Source of the DNA: Pseudanabaena sp. BC1403
GTDB lineage: Bacteria; Cyanobacteriota; Cyanobacteriia; Pseudanabaenales; Pseudanabaenaceae
Length of the DNA stretch: 53,685 bases
Assembly: GCF_002914585.1 (NCBI RefSeq)
Contig: NZ_PDDM01000032.1
Location: 1 to 53,685, forward strand
Direction of reading: 5' to 3'
Shown: positions 41,532-49,564 of the stretch, piece after piece
Position numbering within the stretch: the stretch's first letter is position 1
How the letters are laid out: every line of letters starts with the position of its first letter
The notes under the pieces: model-generated
What the model saw: the letters and a program-made list of their open reading frames with translations, nothing else
The model's database searches: none
Told to the model about the DNA's origin: nothing
Program-made: the position numbers and the translations under genes

Positions 41532-42713
41532 TTAATTTGTGGATGAAAGCTGGATCTTGCCTTGAACTTGTAAGTTGGTAAAAGCAGCTACGCGGCGGCT
41601 ATCCTCTGGGCTTAAACGTACCTTGACCTCAATCACGCGGCGATCGAGATTCTCTCCTGCTTGGTTTGTTGCTTGGCGCTGACGTTCAACTTGTAAACCA
41701 ACTTGAGAAACAATACCCTTTACTTCGCCTTGAAATGCTTGTCCTGTAATTGTTGCGGATTGTCCAACTTTGACGCGATCGATCTCCGTTTGATAGATTT
41801 CTAGCACGGCTACCATGCGATCGGTTGCGCCTAATTCGACGATGCCGTCATTGCTAACCTTTTCCCCTAATCGCGTGCGGATTTTGAGGACTTGTCCATC
41901 TCTAGGAGCACGAATATAAGCTTGGGCAAGGTTAGTCTCTGCCCGTTTGAGAGCAGCGATCGCACTGTCTACTTCTCTTGCTTTGGTGGCAATATCTACG
42001 GGTCGAACTTCGGCAATGCGATCGCGAGTACTAGTTGCTTCAAGAACTTGGGCTTGGAGGGTATTAGCAAGGCGATCGCGGTTGCTCAGAGCTTCCTGTA
42101 ACTGAGCGCGAGTTGTTTCCGCCGTGAGGCGTTTAGTATCTAAAACTGAAGAAGAAACTGCGCCTTGGGCATAGAGTTGTTGAAAACGCGCCAACTCTGT
42201 CTCAGCAGTGCGAACTTCCGATTGCCATCGAGAAATAGTCGCAGACTGGGCTGCATCGCCACCGCGCAAATCTGCTTGCAAGCGCACGATTGTTGCTTCT
42301 TGAGCTTGTATTTCCGATTGTTTTGCGCCAGCCCTAACTCTGGCGAGTTCTGCTTGAGCGATCTCCACCTGTGCCTTGGCTTGCGCCACTTCATCAGCAA
42401 AGCGATCGCTAGCATCTAGTACGGCGATAATTTGCCCTGCTTTCACCCGATCGCCTACTTGGACACGCAATTCCTTTAGGCGATCGCCATCTAGAACAAC
42501 AGGAGCCGCTAAACGCATGACTTCTCCTTCTGGTTCTAATCGACCCAGTGCCGTTACGGGCAGAGGCGCACTTGCGATCGCTGGAGTATTATTCGGAATA
42601 TTAGGCTTGCTCGAAGAGACAACGCTATAAATAGAAATTCCTGTAGCTAGAGTCGCAATGAAAATCCCCCCAAGCCAAAGATGGCGGGAGTTAAAGAAAG
42701 ATTGAGATGTCAT
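41532..42713 (-). CDS. devB: DevB-type HlyD-like membrane fusion adaptor
   Basis: A 393-aa periplasmic adaptor. There is one N-terminal membrane helix (about 12-32), then PVTALGRLEPEGEVMRLAAP with lipoyl half-motifs (GDRVKAGQIIAVLD and IRAPRDGQVLKIRTRLGEK). Between them lies a long coiled coil (about 115-265), and a beta-barrel domain ends the protein. It would link the DevAC pump to an outer-membrane TolC-like protein. It is the first structural gene after the TetR regulator. Confidence 0.93.
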   Translation of the reverse strand: MTSQSFFNSRHLWLGGIFIATLATGISIYSVVSSSKPNIPNNTPAIASAPLPVTALGRLEPEGEVMRLAAPVVLDGDRLKELRVQVGDRVKAGQIIAVLDASDRFADEVAQAKAQVEIAQAELARVRAGAKQSEIQAQEATIVRLQADLRGGDAAQSATISRWQSEVRTAETELARFQQLYAQGAVSSSVLDTKRLTAETTRAQLQEALSNRDRLANTLQAQVLEATSTRDRIAEVRPVDIATKAREVDSAIAALKRAETNLAQAYIRAPRDGQVLKIRTRLGEKVSNDGIVELGATDRMVAVLEIYQTEIDRVKVGQSATITGQAFQGEVKGIVSQVGLQVERQRQATNQAGENLDRRVIEVKVRLSPEDSRRVAAFTNLQVQGKIQLSSTN

Positions 42714-42749
42714 GTTTTACTAATCTATTTCAAAGAAATTTAGCAAGCT

Positions 42750-43325
42750 TCAGTCATCGGTATAAGTCATCCGAATTAGTTCGGCAATTACCTGCGATCG
42801 CTCCTCATCAGAAATGCAGTTAAGCCCTAGTAACTGATTCCAAGAAAGTCCATCCGAAGCTAAGAGAATTACCCCTGCCTTGAGTGGAGCAATACCACAA
42901 TTACTAACTTGCTGATGCCACCGTATTGAAGCTTCTTGGTATGGTTGCAGGAGTTTACTATCCTTCGCGACAGCCGCTAGCAATCCAGATTGAATTGCAG
43001 CACTCTGACAATCGAATGCATCTCCAGCCCTGATGTAAGCCCGTAACCAAGCACCTTTGGCGGTGAGATCACCTTCGCGAGTGAGTTCTAGCTCTAATAA
43101 TTGCTCGAACTCGGCGATCAGGTTTGCGACCATACTCGTCAGTAGAGCTTCTTTATTAGGGAAATGATAGAGCAATCCGCCTTTACTTACGCCAGCTTCT
43201 TTAGCAACTGCATCAAGGGTCAAAGCGTCAGCCCCAAAGCGCAAAACGACTTCACCTGCTGCATTGAGCAGTGATTCTCGCGTCGCCGATCGCGATCGCT
43301 TGCCTACCTCTAAAGCCTCTGCCAT
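42750..43325 (-). CDS. TetR-family transcriptional regulator of the exporter operon
   Basis: A 191-aa repressor. The N-terminal helix-turn-helix is ESLLNAAGEVVLRFGADALT, then LDAVAKEAGVSKGGLLYHFP. The C-terminal ligand domain has no known specificity. It heads the operon, 36 bases before devB, and the palindrome ACCGTCCAGACGGT in its own promoter is the probable operator. TetR repressors of this kind release DNA on binding the exported compound or a related one. Initiation is at the ATG with AGAAGG just upstream. Confidence 0.93.
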   Translation of the reverse strand: MAEALEVGKRSRSATRESLLNAAGEVVLRFGADALTLDAVAKEAGVSKGGLLYHFPNKEALLTSMVANLIAEFEQLLELELTREGDLTAKGAWLRAYIRAGDAFDCQSAAIQSGLLAAVAKDSKLLQPYQEASIRWHQQVSNCGIAPLKAGVILLASDGLSWNQLLGLNCISDEERSQVIAELIRMTYTDD

Positions 43326-43378
43326 AACCTTCTGCCCGAATACTAAAAAATTAAGACAATAGACTTGTCTTGAAAATA

Positions 43379-43407
43379 ACTATACCGTCCAGACGGTTTA
43401 GTGTCAA
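43379..43407 (-). promoter_or_regulatory. Consensus sigma-70 promoter with TetR operator in the spacer
   Basis: On the minus strand TTGACA (43407-43402) and TATAGT (43384-43379) are 17 bases apart. The spacer plus one base holds the palindrome ACCGTCTGGACGGT (43384-43397, two 6-base arms around a 2-base centre). This stands 54 bases before the TetR start. Placing an operator between -35 and -10 is a standard way to repress. It should drive the TetR-devB-GNAT-73aa-devC-GAP-devA operon. Confidence 0.85.
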
Positions 43408-43415
43408 CTACCAGA

Positions 43416-43904
43416 TTAAATTTTTTGATGATAGCTATTATCGTCAACAGCAATGTCGAAATGAAGCACATCTTCACGTACACCAAGCTTTGTATAGAGT
43501 GCGATCGCAGGGTCATCTCCATGATCTGCTTGTACAAAAATAACGTAGGCTGCTCGCGCAACAGCAATTTTCTTTAATTCCTGAATTAATGCCGTAGCTA
43601 TTCCTTCCCGTCGATGCTCTGCTGCTACAGCCAGATCGTAAATATAAATTTCACTTCGCTCTTGTTCAAATTTCTGAAGTTCATAAGCGGCGAGACCTGC
43701 AACTACTGCTCCATTTTTTAAGGCTGCAAGGGCGATGAAATAATCGCTACTTAGTAAACGCTTGAGATACGCATCGCTTGGACAAGATGAGCTATAGGTA
43801 TCAACTTCCTCAAAAGCTTCACCAAAGACACCCAATAATTCTTCCATAAGTGCCAATTCATTGGCGGAAAGCTGACAAATGCTAAATAGTTCAGAAGATG
43901 TCAT
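43416..43904 (-). CDS. AAC(3)-I-like GNAT acetyltransferase
   Basis: A 162-aa acetyltransferase from ATG 43904 (MTSSELFS); an in-frame GTG at 43916 is also open. The pattern matches aminoglycoside 3-N-acetyltransferase type I proteins: [20 protein letters not shown] at the acetyl-CoA loop and [20 protein letters not shown] plus VLHFDIAV at the end. Environmental members need not act on aminoglycosides, so resistance is not implied. It is upstream of the TetR operon on the same strand; its stop is only 9 bases from the -35 box. Confidence 0.85.
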   Translation of the reverse strand: MTSSELFSICQLSANELALMEELLGVFGEAFEEVDTYSSSCPSDAYLKRLLSSDYFIALAALKNGAVVAGLAAYELQKFEQERSEIYIYDLAVAAEHRREGIATALIQELKKIAVARAAYVIFVQADHGDDPAIALYTKLGVREDVLHFDIAVDDNSYHQKI

Positions 43905-43939
43905 TGGGAAAATCACTCCAGATATTGTGTTAAGTAAAA

Positions 43940-44085
43940 CCTAATCGCATCAACAATCTATTTTCTAAAGGCGATCGCTATTATTGTGAGTCTTGATTTA
44001 TATGCGATCGCCTCAAAAATCAATCTCCAAAGGGCGATCGCTGTTACTGTAAGTCGTGATTTTTAGGTGATCGCGTAACTATTAT
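43940..44085. repeat. 63-bp HIP1-containing tandem repeat, array 3
   Basis: Copies of the unit at 43948, 44011 and 44074 are exactly 63 bases apart. The sequence is the same as in arrays 1 and 2 (ATCGCATCAACAATCTATTT, then GGCGATCGCTATTATTGTGA, then GTCTTGATTT). About 290 bases of gene-free sequence follow before the next gene, where I see no recognisable feature beyond a weak promoter-like AT-rich stretch. Confidence 0.85.
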
Positions 44086-44374
44086 TTGTCTTTGAGGTCG
44101 CCAACAACTTCTCCGAACTCAATAACGAATTTAGCCATTTTTGATGGCACAATCTCGACTAAAAACAGACAACCTTAACGGGAAACTAATCTATGCCAGG
44201 ATAGAAAGTATTGCAGCTTTCTTGAGTTATAGAAAGACCGTGTTAATATAGATTGAAAAGCGATACCGTGTCATAAGCCCTTTTTCCTCAATCCCAATGG
44301 TGTAAGAATTAAGGTTGAAAAAAGCAACGCGCTGCACAAGTTAAAACTGCTTGAAACTAAAACTGCTTGAAAAC

Positions 44375-45634
44375 ATGAATATAATATCAAGAGAAGAAAG
44401 CTATCTTTACCAGTTACTTAGTTTAATTGAGGAAGAAGGATGTCTTACAGTTGTCAATCATCAAGGTGAAGAATTTCACTTTGGGAAAACTTCGTCTTCT
44501 CAAAATTTGCGTGTGTTTATTAGAAACTCTGATACATACAAGTACATCTTTGCTTTTGCTTCTCTTGGCGTTGGTGAATCCTACACAGAAGGTTGGTGGG
44601 ATGAGGAGAATGATAATATTGTAGACTTAATGGGCTTATTTCTCAGAAGTAGCGTATCTTCAAATGCTCGTGGTCAGATTCCTTTAGTCTTAAAGATTTT
44701 TGCTCAACGATTGTTAACATTACCACTTCTTATCCAAAACAGTAGACGAAATGTTTCACACCATTACGATATTGGAAATGATTTCTATCAACTTTTTCTT
44801 GATGAGAGCTTAACCTATTCGTGTGGATATCAGCTTGACTCGACTGACTCCCTTAAAGAGATGCAGTTACAGAAATACGAGTTGATCTGCCAAAAATTAG
44901 ATTTACAGCCTAGTGATAATATCATCGACATTGGCTGTGGTTGGGGAGGAATGTTAATATACGCAGCGGAAAAATACGGAGTTCATGGAACTGGTATTAC
45001 GCTCAGCGAAGAACAGGCAAAACTGGCTGAGGAAAAAATCAGAAAAAGGGGACTTTCAGGACGTTTAAAGATATTACTCTGTGATTACCGCCAAGTCCAT
45101 GGACAGTTCGATAAGCTAGTTAGTATTGGCATGTTTGAACATGTAGGAAAGTCTAACTTTTCCACATTTATGGAAAAATCTTCAGACCTTTTAAAACCTG
45201 GTGGAATAGGACTGCTGCATACTATTGGTACTATTGGAAGTGTAAGAAACGACCCATGGATAGCTAGATATATTTTTCCTGGTGGCTATCTACCGAAGCT
45301 TCATGAGTTAGCCCAAGCAATGTTGGAAGCTGGTCTTACGGTTATTCACTGTGATAATTTAAAGCCTCACTACGCAGAAACATTGAAGCGATGGTCAGTA
45401 AATCTCAAAAATAATAGAGATGAAATACTTGCCCTCTCAAAAGGCTATGACAACTCTTTCATTCGAATGTGGTACTACTATCTACAAGCTTGTGAAGCCA
45501 GCTTTAGATACAATAATATGCAACTTTATCAAATCTTGTTCTTTAAAGGCAAGCAATGGCCATTCAGTAAAACACTCGTTTTCCCAGCAGACAAAATTCG
45601 TGAAGAAGCACAATCCGTAGTAAATCTTTTTTAA
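44375..45634 (+). CDS. cfa: Cyclopropane-fatty-acyl-phospholipid synthase
   Basis: A 419-aa SAM-dependent enzyme from ATG 44375 (an in-frame TTG lies 24 bases upstream). It has the N-terminal lipid-binding domain (EGCLTVVNHQGEEFHFG; YTEGWWDEENDNIVDL), then VSHHYDIGNDFYQLFLDESL-TYSCGYQ, the SAM site DIGCGWGGMLIYAAEKYG, and the C-terminal MWYYYLQACEASFR. It methylenates unsaturated phospholipid acyl chains. Cyclopropane fatty acids are not typical of cyanobacteria. The gene has no HIP1 site, unlike its surroundings, so horizontal origin is likely. Its stop directly abuts the stop of the converging gene. Confidence 0.92.
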   Translation: MNIISREESYLYQLLSLIEEEGCLTVVNHQGEEFHFGKTSSSQNLRVFIRNSDTYKYIFAFASLGVGESYTEGWWDEENDNIVDLMGLFLRSSVSSNARGQIPLVLKIFAQRLLTLPLLIQNSRRNVSHHYDIGNDFYQLFLDESLTYSCGYQLDSTDSLKEMQLQKYELICQKLDLQPSDNIIDIGCGWGGMLIYAAEKYGVHGTGITLSEEQAKLAEEKIRKRGLSGRLKILLCDYRQVHGQFDKLVSIGMFEHVGKSNFSTFMEKSSDLLKPGGIGLLHTIGTIGSVRNDPWIARYIFPGGYLPKLHELAQAMLEAGLTVIHCDNLKPHYAETLKRWSVNLKNNRDEILALSKGYDNSFIRMWYYYLQACEASFRYNNMQLYQILFFKGKQWPFSKTLVFPADKIREEAQSVVNLF

Positions 45635-47890
45635 TTAAAAACCAAACATGCTGGATATTATTGGTAATAATTTGTTACAAGATTCGACTAGCTTTGTCAC
45701 ATCTGGAAGTCCAGTAACTATCCCTTTTAACATCGTAGTTGCTTGTTTCGCCATTTTTTTCATGACTCCATCGCTCGGATTTTTTCCAGCTTCCGCTAGT
45801 TTTTTAAGTTGTTCTAGAGCTTCAACTTTATCTTCATCACTCAAACTGGTTTCGCTAGAAACTGCCTTCTGAAGCTCAATCAATATCTCTTTAAGCCCTA
45901 GTTTGTCCGATTGAGTAGAATCATGCAACTGATCGATTGCATTGGTCACACTGCCATTGATTGTCCCAAGATTAACAATTCCATTAATAGCAGCATCTCC
46001 ACCTATGAATTGTCCAAAAGTACTGCTAGCAATATTGATTTGCTTCTGATTCTCATTCATCTTAACTTCTCCAAAATAGTTGTGGTTGATAATTGGAAAA
46101 TACTTTTCTTTTTGGTTAGTCGCAAAAGCCAAAAGGTTTGCAAGCGTCTGAGTTGGATTTCCGCTTTTTTCAAGTAGGGAATTAATCTCTTCAGATGGCA
46201 ATACCTGCATTTCTTGAAATATGTCAGAGTAATCTTCTCCTAACTCAGCGTGGTTAGACTGCTCTGAGGTTGCAAGTCTAGTTAATATATTACCTTTTTT
46301 CCCCTTTTTTTCTATAGAAGCAAGTCTGATGTCTGCGTCTGGATGTTTTTCGTATAAACCTCTGATAGATAGTGCTAAAACACGAGGGTCAACATTCTGA
46401 TTATGGTAAAGATCAAGAGTGTGAACCATTGGAGCAATGAAATCAGCGAACTCTCCTTCTGCAAATTTTTTTCTGTCATCGTCAGGTTTGCGACGACAAT
46501 TTTGATCGAAATCATCTGGGTCTGGCAAACGCATATAAGCAAATTCGCACTTCACGTCGTCCAGTCTAGTTTTTGTCGTGATACCCCAATCTTCAATGTA
46601 TGCTGCTGTGAGATTAGCTCCTCTCAAGTCTGCATTGTCAAGCTGCGCTTGCACTAACTGCGCCTTACGAAGATCAGCGTTTTGTAGGTCTGCTTCATTA
46701 AGGTTAGCTCCGATCAATCTAGCGCCTTTTAAATTAGCATCTTTCAATATAGCTTCCTCAAGGTTAGCACCTACAAAGATAGCTTTTACTAGATTGGCTC
46801 CTTGCAAGTTAATGCCTTGCAAGTTAAATCCATCAAATACTTTTCTTTCTCCTTGCCGCTTAGTTATTAGCTGTCTCACTGAGCGATGCTGCAAGTAGCT
46901 TTCACCAGGACGAGTCCAACTAAGACTCTCAGCAGAAGCCCAACAGGTATGCATTAGGATAGCACCTCTAAAATCTGAACTTTTAAGTTCTGCTTGAGTA
47001 AAATTAGTATCAGTTAAATCAGCTCCTTTAAAGCATGTGCCCCTTACGGCAGCAAGAACACCTGCTAATTTACGAGATAGGTTGTAATTCTCATCACCCA
47101 TAAGTGTTCTTCGGCTAATATAACTGCTTAAGAGTATAGATAGTACACCTCCACTAGCTGCCATAAATGTACCTAGATCTTGACGACCAGCATCTACCAT
47201 GGCGATTGCACCTACTGAGGCTCTAGCTGAGACAATAGTATTAGCGGATGCTGCAGATAAAACTGCTGCTACTATTGCAGCCGCAATCACAACTAAAACA
47301 GAAATTGTAGAGCCTGCAACAATTCTGGCTGCAGTGACAGCCGCAGCACCTGCCAATGCAGCAGCTGTTGTTCCTACTGCTGCTGCAATTATTGTTATAG
47401 CTACGGCTAAAGAAATATCTACAGCCCCTCTTACACCAGAGATTGCAGTGCCTGCTACTACAATTGCTCCAATGCCAGCTATAAATCCTAAAGCCGTTTC
47501 TAGCGGTTGACAGGCAGCAAAGCAAATAAGCATCAAAAATCCCGCTGATACTAATAGCCCAGGAAAAATAGTGTATTGCTGAATTATTTTTGGAAGAAAA
47601 TAATAGGGAATCCACCAGTAAGCTAGCGATAGGGGAAATCCCGACAAAGCTAAAAGAACTAGTAGTCCTATAACCAAAGCAACTGCCCAACGTCGCTGCA
47701 ACCCAGCCTGGACACCTATGAAGCTAGCTCCCTTAAGGACAGTTTTGGTAAAGTTTGCTCCTCGAACGTCAGACTGACTCAGATCTATTCCTGAAAGATC
47801 TTGATCCGCAAAAGATTGACCGCGAATAATCTCTCGACTGAAATCGCGTCTTCCACTTTTAAAAAGTCTCACGAGTTCACGAGATTTCAC
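45635..47890 (-). CDS. Pentapeptide-repeat membrane protein with Ala-rich helices and extended C-terminus
   Basis: A 751-aa protein starting at GTG 47890 (GAGGA just upstream). Layout: pentapeptide repeats at about residues 25-60 (ADQDLSGIDLSQSDVRGANF), hydrophobic Ala/Val-rich region at about 66-260 with six or seven helices, then more pentapeptides at about 285-315 and 350-430 (LQGANLVKAIFVGANLEEAI). A soluble part follows, with ADFIAPMVHTLDLYHNQN and DIRLASIEKKGKKGNILTRL, a segment resembling other cyanobacterial pentapeptide proteins, then a short Gly/Asn repeat (FGQFIGGDAAINGIVNLGTI) and a helical tail. The role is unknown. There is no HIP1 site in the gene. Confidence 0.8.
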   Translation of the reverse strand: MKSRELVRLFKSGRRDFSREIIRGQSFADQDLSGIDLSQSDVRGANFTKTVLKGASFIGVQAGLQRRWAVALVIGLLVLLALSGFPLSLAYWWIPYYFLPKIIQQYTIFPGLLVSAGFLMLICFAACQPLETALGFIAGIGAIVVAGTAISGVRGAVDISLAVAITIIAAAVGTTAAALAGAAAVTAARIVAGSTISVLVVIAAAIVAAVLSAASANTIVSARASVGAIAMVDAGRQDLGTFMAASGGVLSILLSSYISRRTLMGDENYNLSRKLAGVLAAVRGTCFKGADLTDTNFTQAELKSSDFRGAILMHTCWASAESLSWTRPGESYLQHRSVRQLITKRQGERKVFDGFNLQGINLQGANLVKAIFVGANLEEAILKDANLKGARLIGANLNEADLQNADLRKAQLVQAQLDNADLRGANLTAAYIEDWGITTKTRLDDVKCEFAYMRLPDPDDFDQNCRRKPDDDRKKFAEGEFADFIAPMVHTLDLYHNQNVDPRVLALSIRGLYEKHPDADIRLASIEKKGKKGNILTRLATSEQSNHAELGEDYSDIFQEMQVLPSEEINSLLEKSGNPTQTLANLLAFATNQKEKYFPIINHNYFGEVKMNENQKQINIASSTFGQFIGGDAAINGIVNLGTINGSVTNAIDQLHDSTQSDKLGLKEILIELQKAVSSETSLSDEDKVEALEQLKKLAEAGKNPSDGVMKKMAKQATTMLKGIVTGLPDVTKLVESCNKLLPIISSMFGF

Positions 47891-48513
47891 ACTAGATCCT
47901 CAATTTTACAATTTTGCTTTTGTGTTTTAGGTATATTTGTATCATGAAGATATTAAATGTCGAACTTCCTAGGGGGTATATATCAAGACTTTCAAGATCT
48001 GTTTTTTACACCTTATAGAAGACTACAATCGATACTTCACCTAAAGAATAAGATAAATTAAGTAACTTTTCTGGATTTCAAAAATTGCAATGAATTTAAC
48101 CAATTCATTTTTAACCTAACAAGAGAATAAATACAAGTTTTTTAGTGCTAAAGTTTAATTCTGTTAAGGTAACCAACAAACTTGCCTTATCCTAGCAATA
48201 TAATTCAGTAAAATTTCATACTATATGTTTTAATTATAGATCTTAAATATAGAATTTTATACAAAAACTTTCGGTCTAATCATCCCACAATGGGATCTTA
48301 GGCGGAAGGTTTCTGTCTAAGATCCTAAATCGTTGTAATAGACAGAAACATCCATGTATTATTTAGCTATATAATCCTGAAGCATTTATACAAAAATATG
48401 TAAGTTGAGCCACAACCGCGCAAATTTTTAGATCTTATATCAGGCTGGGCTATGAGTAGAGAGATTATTTTACTCTTGGGCTTTGGTTGCAATCACATCA
48501 ACAATCTATCTGT
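47891..48513. other. 623-bp AT-rich gene-free stretch with an overlapping hairpin pair
   Basis: I see no supported gene here. At 48293-48326 GGATCTTAG and CTAAGATCC are inverted, and the overlapping pair GTTTCTGTCTA / TAGACAGAAAC lies at 48309-48349, so two alternative stems compete. There is no HIP1 site up to about 48530. The left part should contain the promoter of the pentapeptide gene. Confidence 0.6.
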
Positions 48514-49392
48514 TCAAGGATTTGCTGAAGGCGATCGCATCTTAACATTACGAGATTTTGCCCAATCATCTCCACTTGGAGAACCTAAAGCGATCGCAAG
48601 GCGATCGCGCCAAGATGGAGTCATCTGCATATCGCGAAACATTCTTGCCCATTCATGTAGCGCAATGATAATTGGATTATGCGAACGAACTGGCTTCGTT
48701 AAGCCGTAAACAGGTGGATTGGCAAGATTTTCTTCGGTGAATGTGCCAAATAAGCGATCGAAGATAATTAAAACCCCGCCGTAGTTGCGATCGATATAGG
48801 CTCGATTAGAAGCATGATGGACACGATGGTGTGATGGAGTATTGAATATCCATTCTAAAAAGCCGAGTTTCGGTATCAATTCGCTGTGAATCCAAAATTG
48901 ATAAAGCAGATTGAGTGATAGACCAACCCCAACTGCGATCGGATGAAATCCTAACCAAACGGGTGGTAAAAAGAATAGGAAATTCCCTGATATCCAGCCA
49001 GTCCATGCCAATCGATAAGCCGCCGAAAGGTTGAGATGATTAACTGAGTGATGCACCGCATGGCTTGCCCAGATCCAACGAATGCGATGGGAAGCGCGAT
49101 GCTGCCAATAATAAAAAAACTCGATCACTAAAAACAACAAAAGGATTCCCCACCAAGTATCAAGCGGGACTGTTAGTAATCGATGTTCCCAAATCCACAT
49201 CGATAAACCGACTAGAAATATTTTGGAAATGCTTCCTGATGCGACATAGCCAAGAAATACGCCAAGCGAGGCGAGGCTTTCTCTCCAAGAATAATATCGA
49301 GGCAATTTGTTATGCCAAAATAGAAATGTCAACTCGATCGCGATCGCTATAGCTATAAATGGGGCAACATTGAGAATGAATAGGTCCTGCAT
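48514..49392 (-). CDS. Sterol desaturase / fatty acid hydroxylase superfamily protein
   Basis: A 292-aa membrane di-iron enzyme. Histidine boxes are WQHRASHRIRWIWASHAVHHS (two HxxxH/HxxHH) and later HSELIPK with NTPSHHRVHHASN, consistent with the family. Four or five membrane helices come between. It would hydroxylate or desaturate a lipid, sterol or carotenoid; the particular substrate cannot be told. HIP1 sites return within the gene. It is monocistronic and divergent from the kinase gene. Confidence 0.92.
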   Translation of the reverse strand: MQDLFILNVAPFIAIAIAIELTFLFWHNKLPRYYSWRESLASLGVFLGYVASGSISKIFLVGLSMWIWEHRLLTVPLDTWWGILLLFLVIEFFYYWQHRASHRIRWIWASHAVHHSVNHLNLSAAYRLAWTGWISGNFLFFLPPVWLGFHPIAVGVGLSLNLLYQFWIHSELIPKLGFLEWIFNTPSHHRVHHASNRAYIDRNYGGVLIIFDRLFGTFTEENLANPPVYGLTKPVRSHNPIIIALHEWARMFRDMQMTPSWRDRLAIALGSPSGDDWAKSRNVKMRSPSANP

Positions 49393-49564
49393 AGAAATTT
49401 ATCCAAATGAAATAACGAACCAGAATAAAATTTTCAAGTAGCAAGTGTTTGTTGCTTTCTTTGATGCTTTACAATCTATGTCAAACACCAGTAGTCATGC
49501 CAGTGATGTTTGTCCCGATCTCTTCGGGACATTTGTCCCAAATCCATAAAGAGAAAAATGCTGT

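Noticed and set aside
43416-43904. Calling the AAC(3)-I-like gene an aminoglycoside resistance gene
   Set aside because: The family pattern is clear, but environmental GNATs with this pattern often have other substrates; resistance cannot be inferred from sequence alone.
44101-44374. Possible short peptide on the minus strand ending near 44090
   Set aside because: It is about 18 codons after its only ATG, with no ribosome site and no recognisable family.
47199-47510. 103-aa Ala-rich plus-strand ORF
   Set aside because: It is the antisense shadow of the Ala-rich membrane region of the pentapeptide protein; low-complexity frames there stay open by composition.
48452-48709. 85-aa plus-strand ORF opposite the 3' end of the hydroxylase gene
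   Set aside because: Mostly antisense to the fatty-acid hydroxylase family gene, which has its full set of histidine boxes; the start overlaps a repeat fragment.
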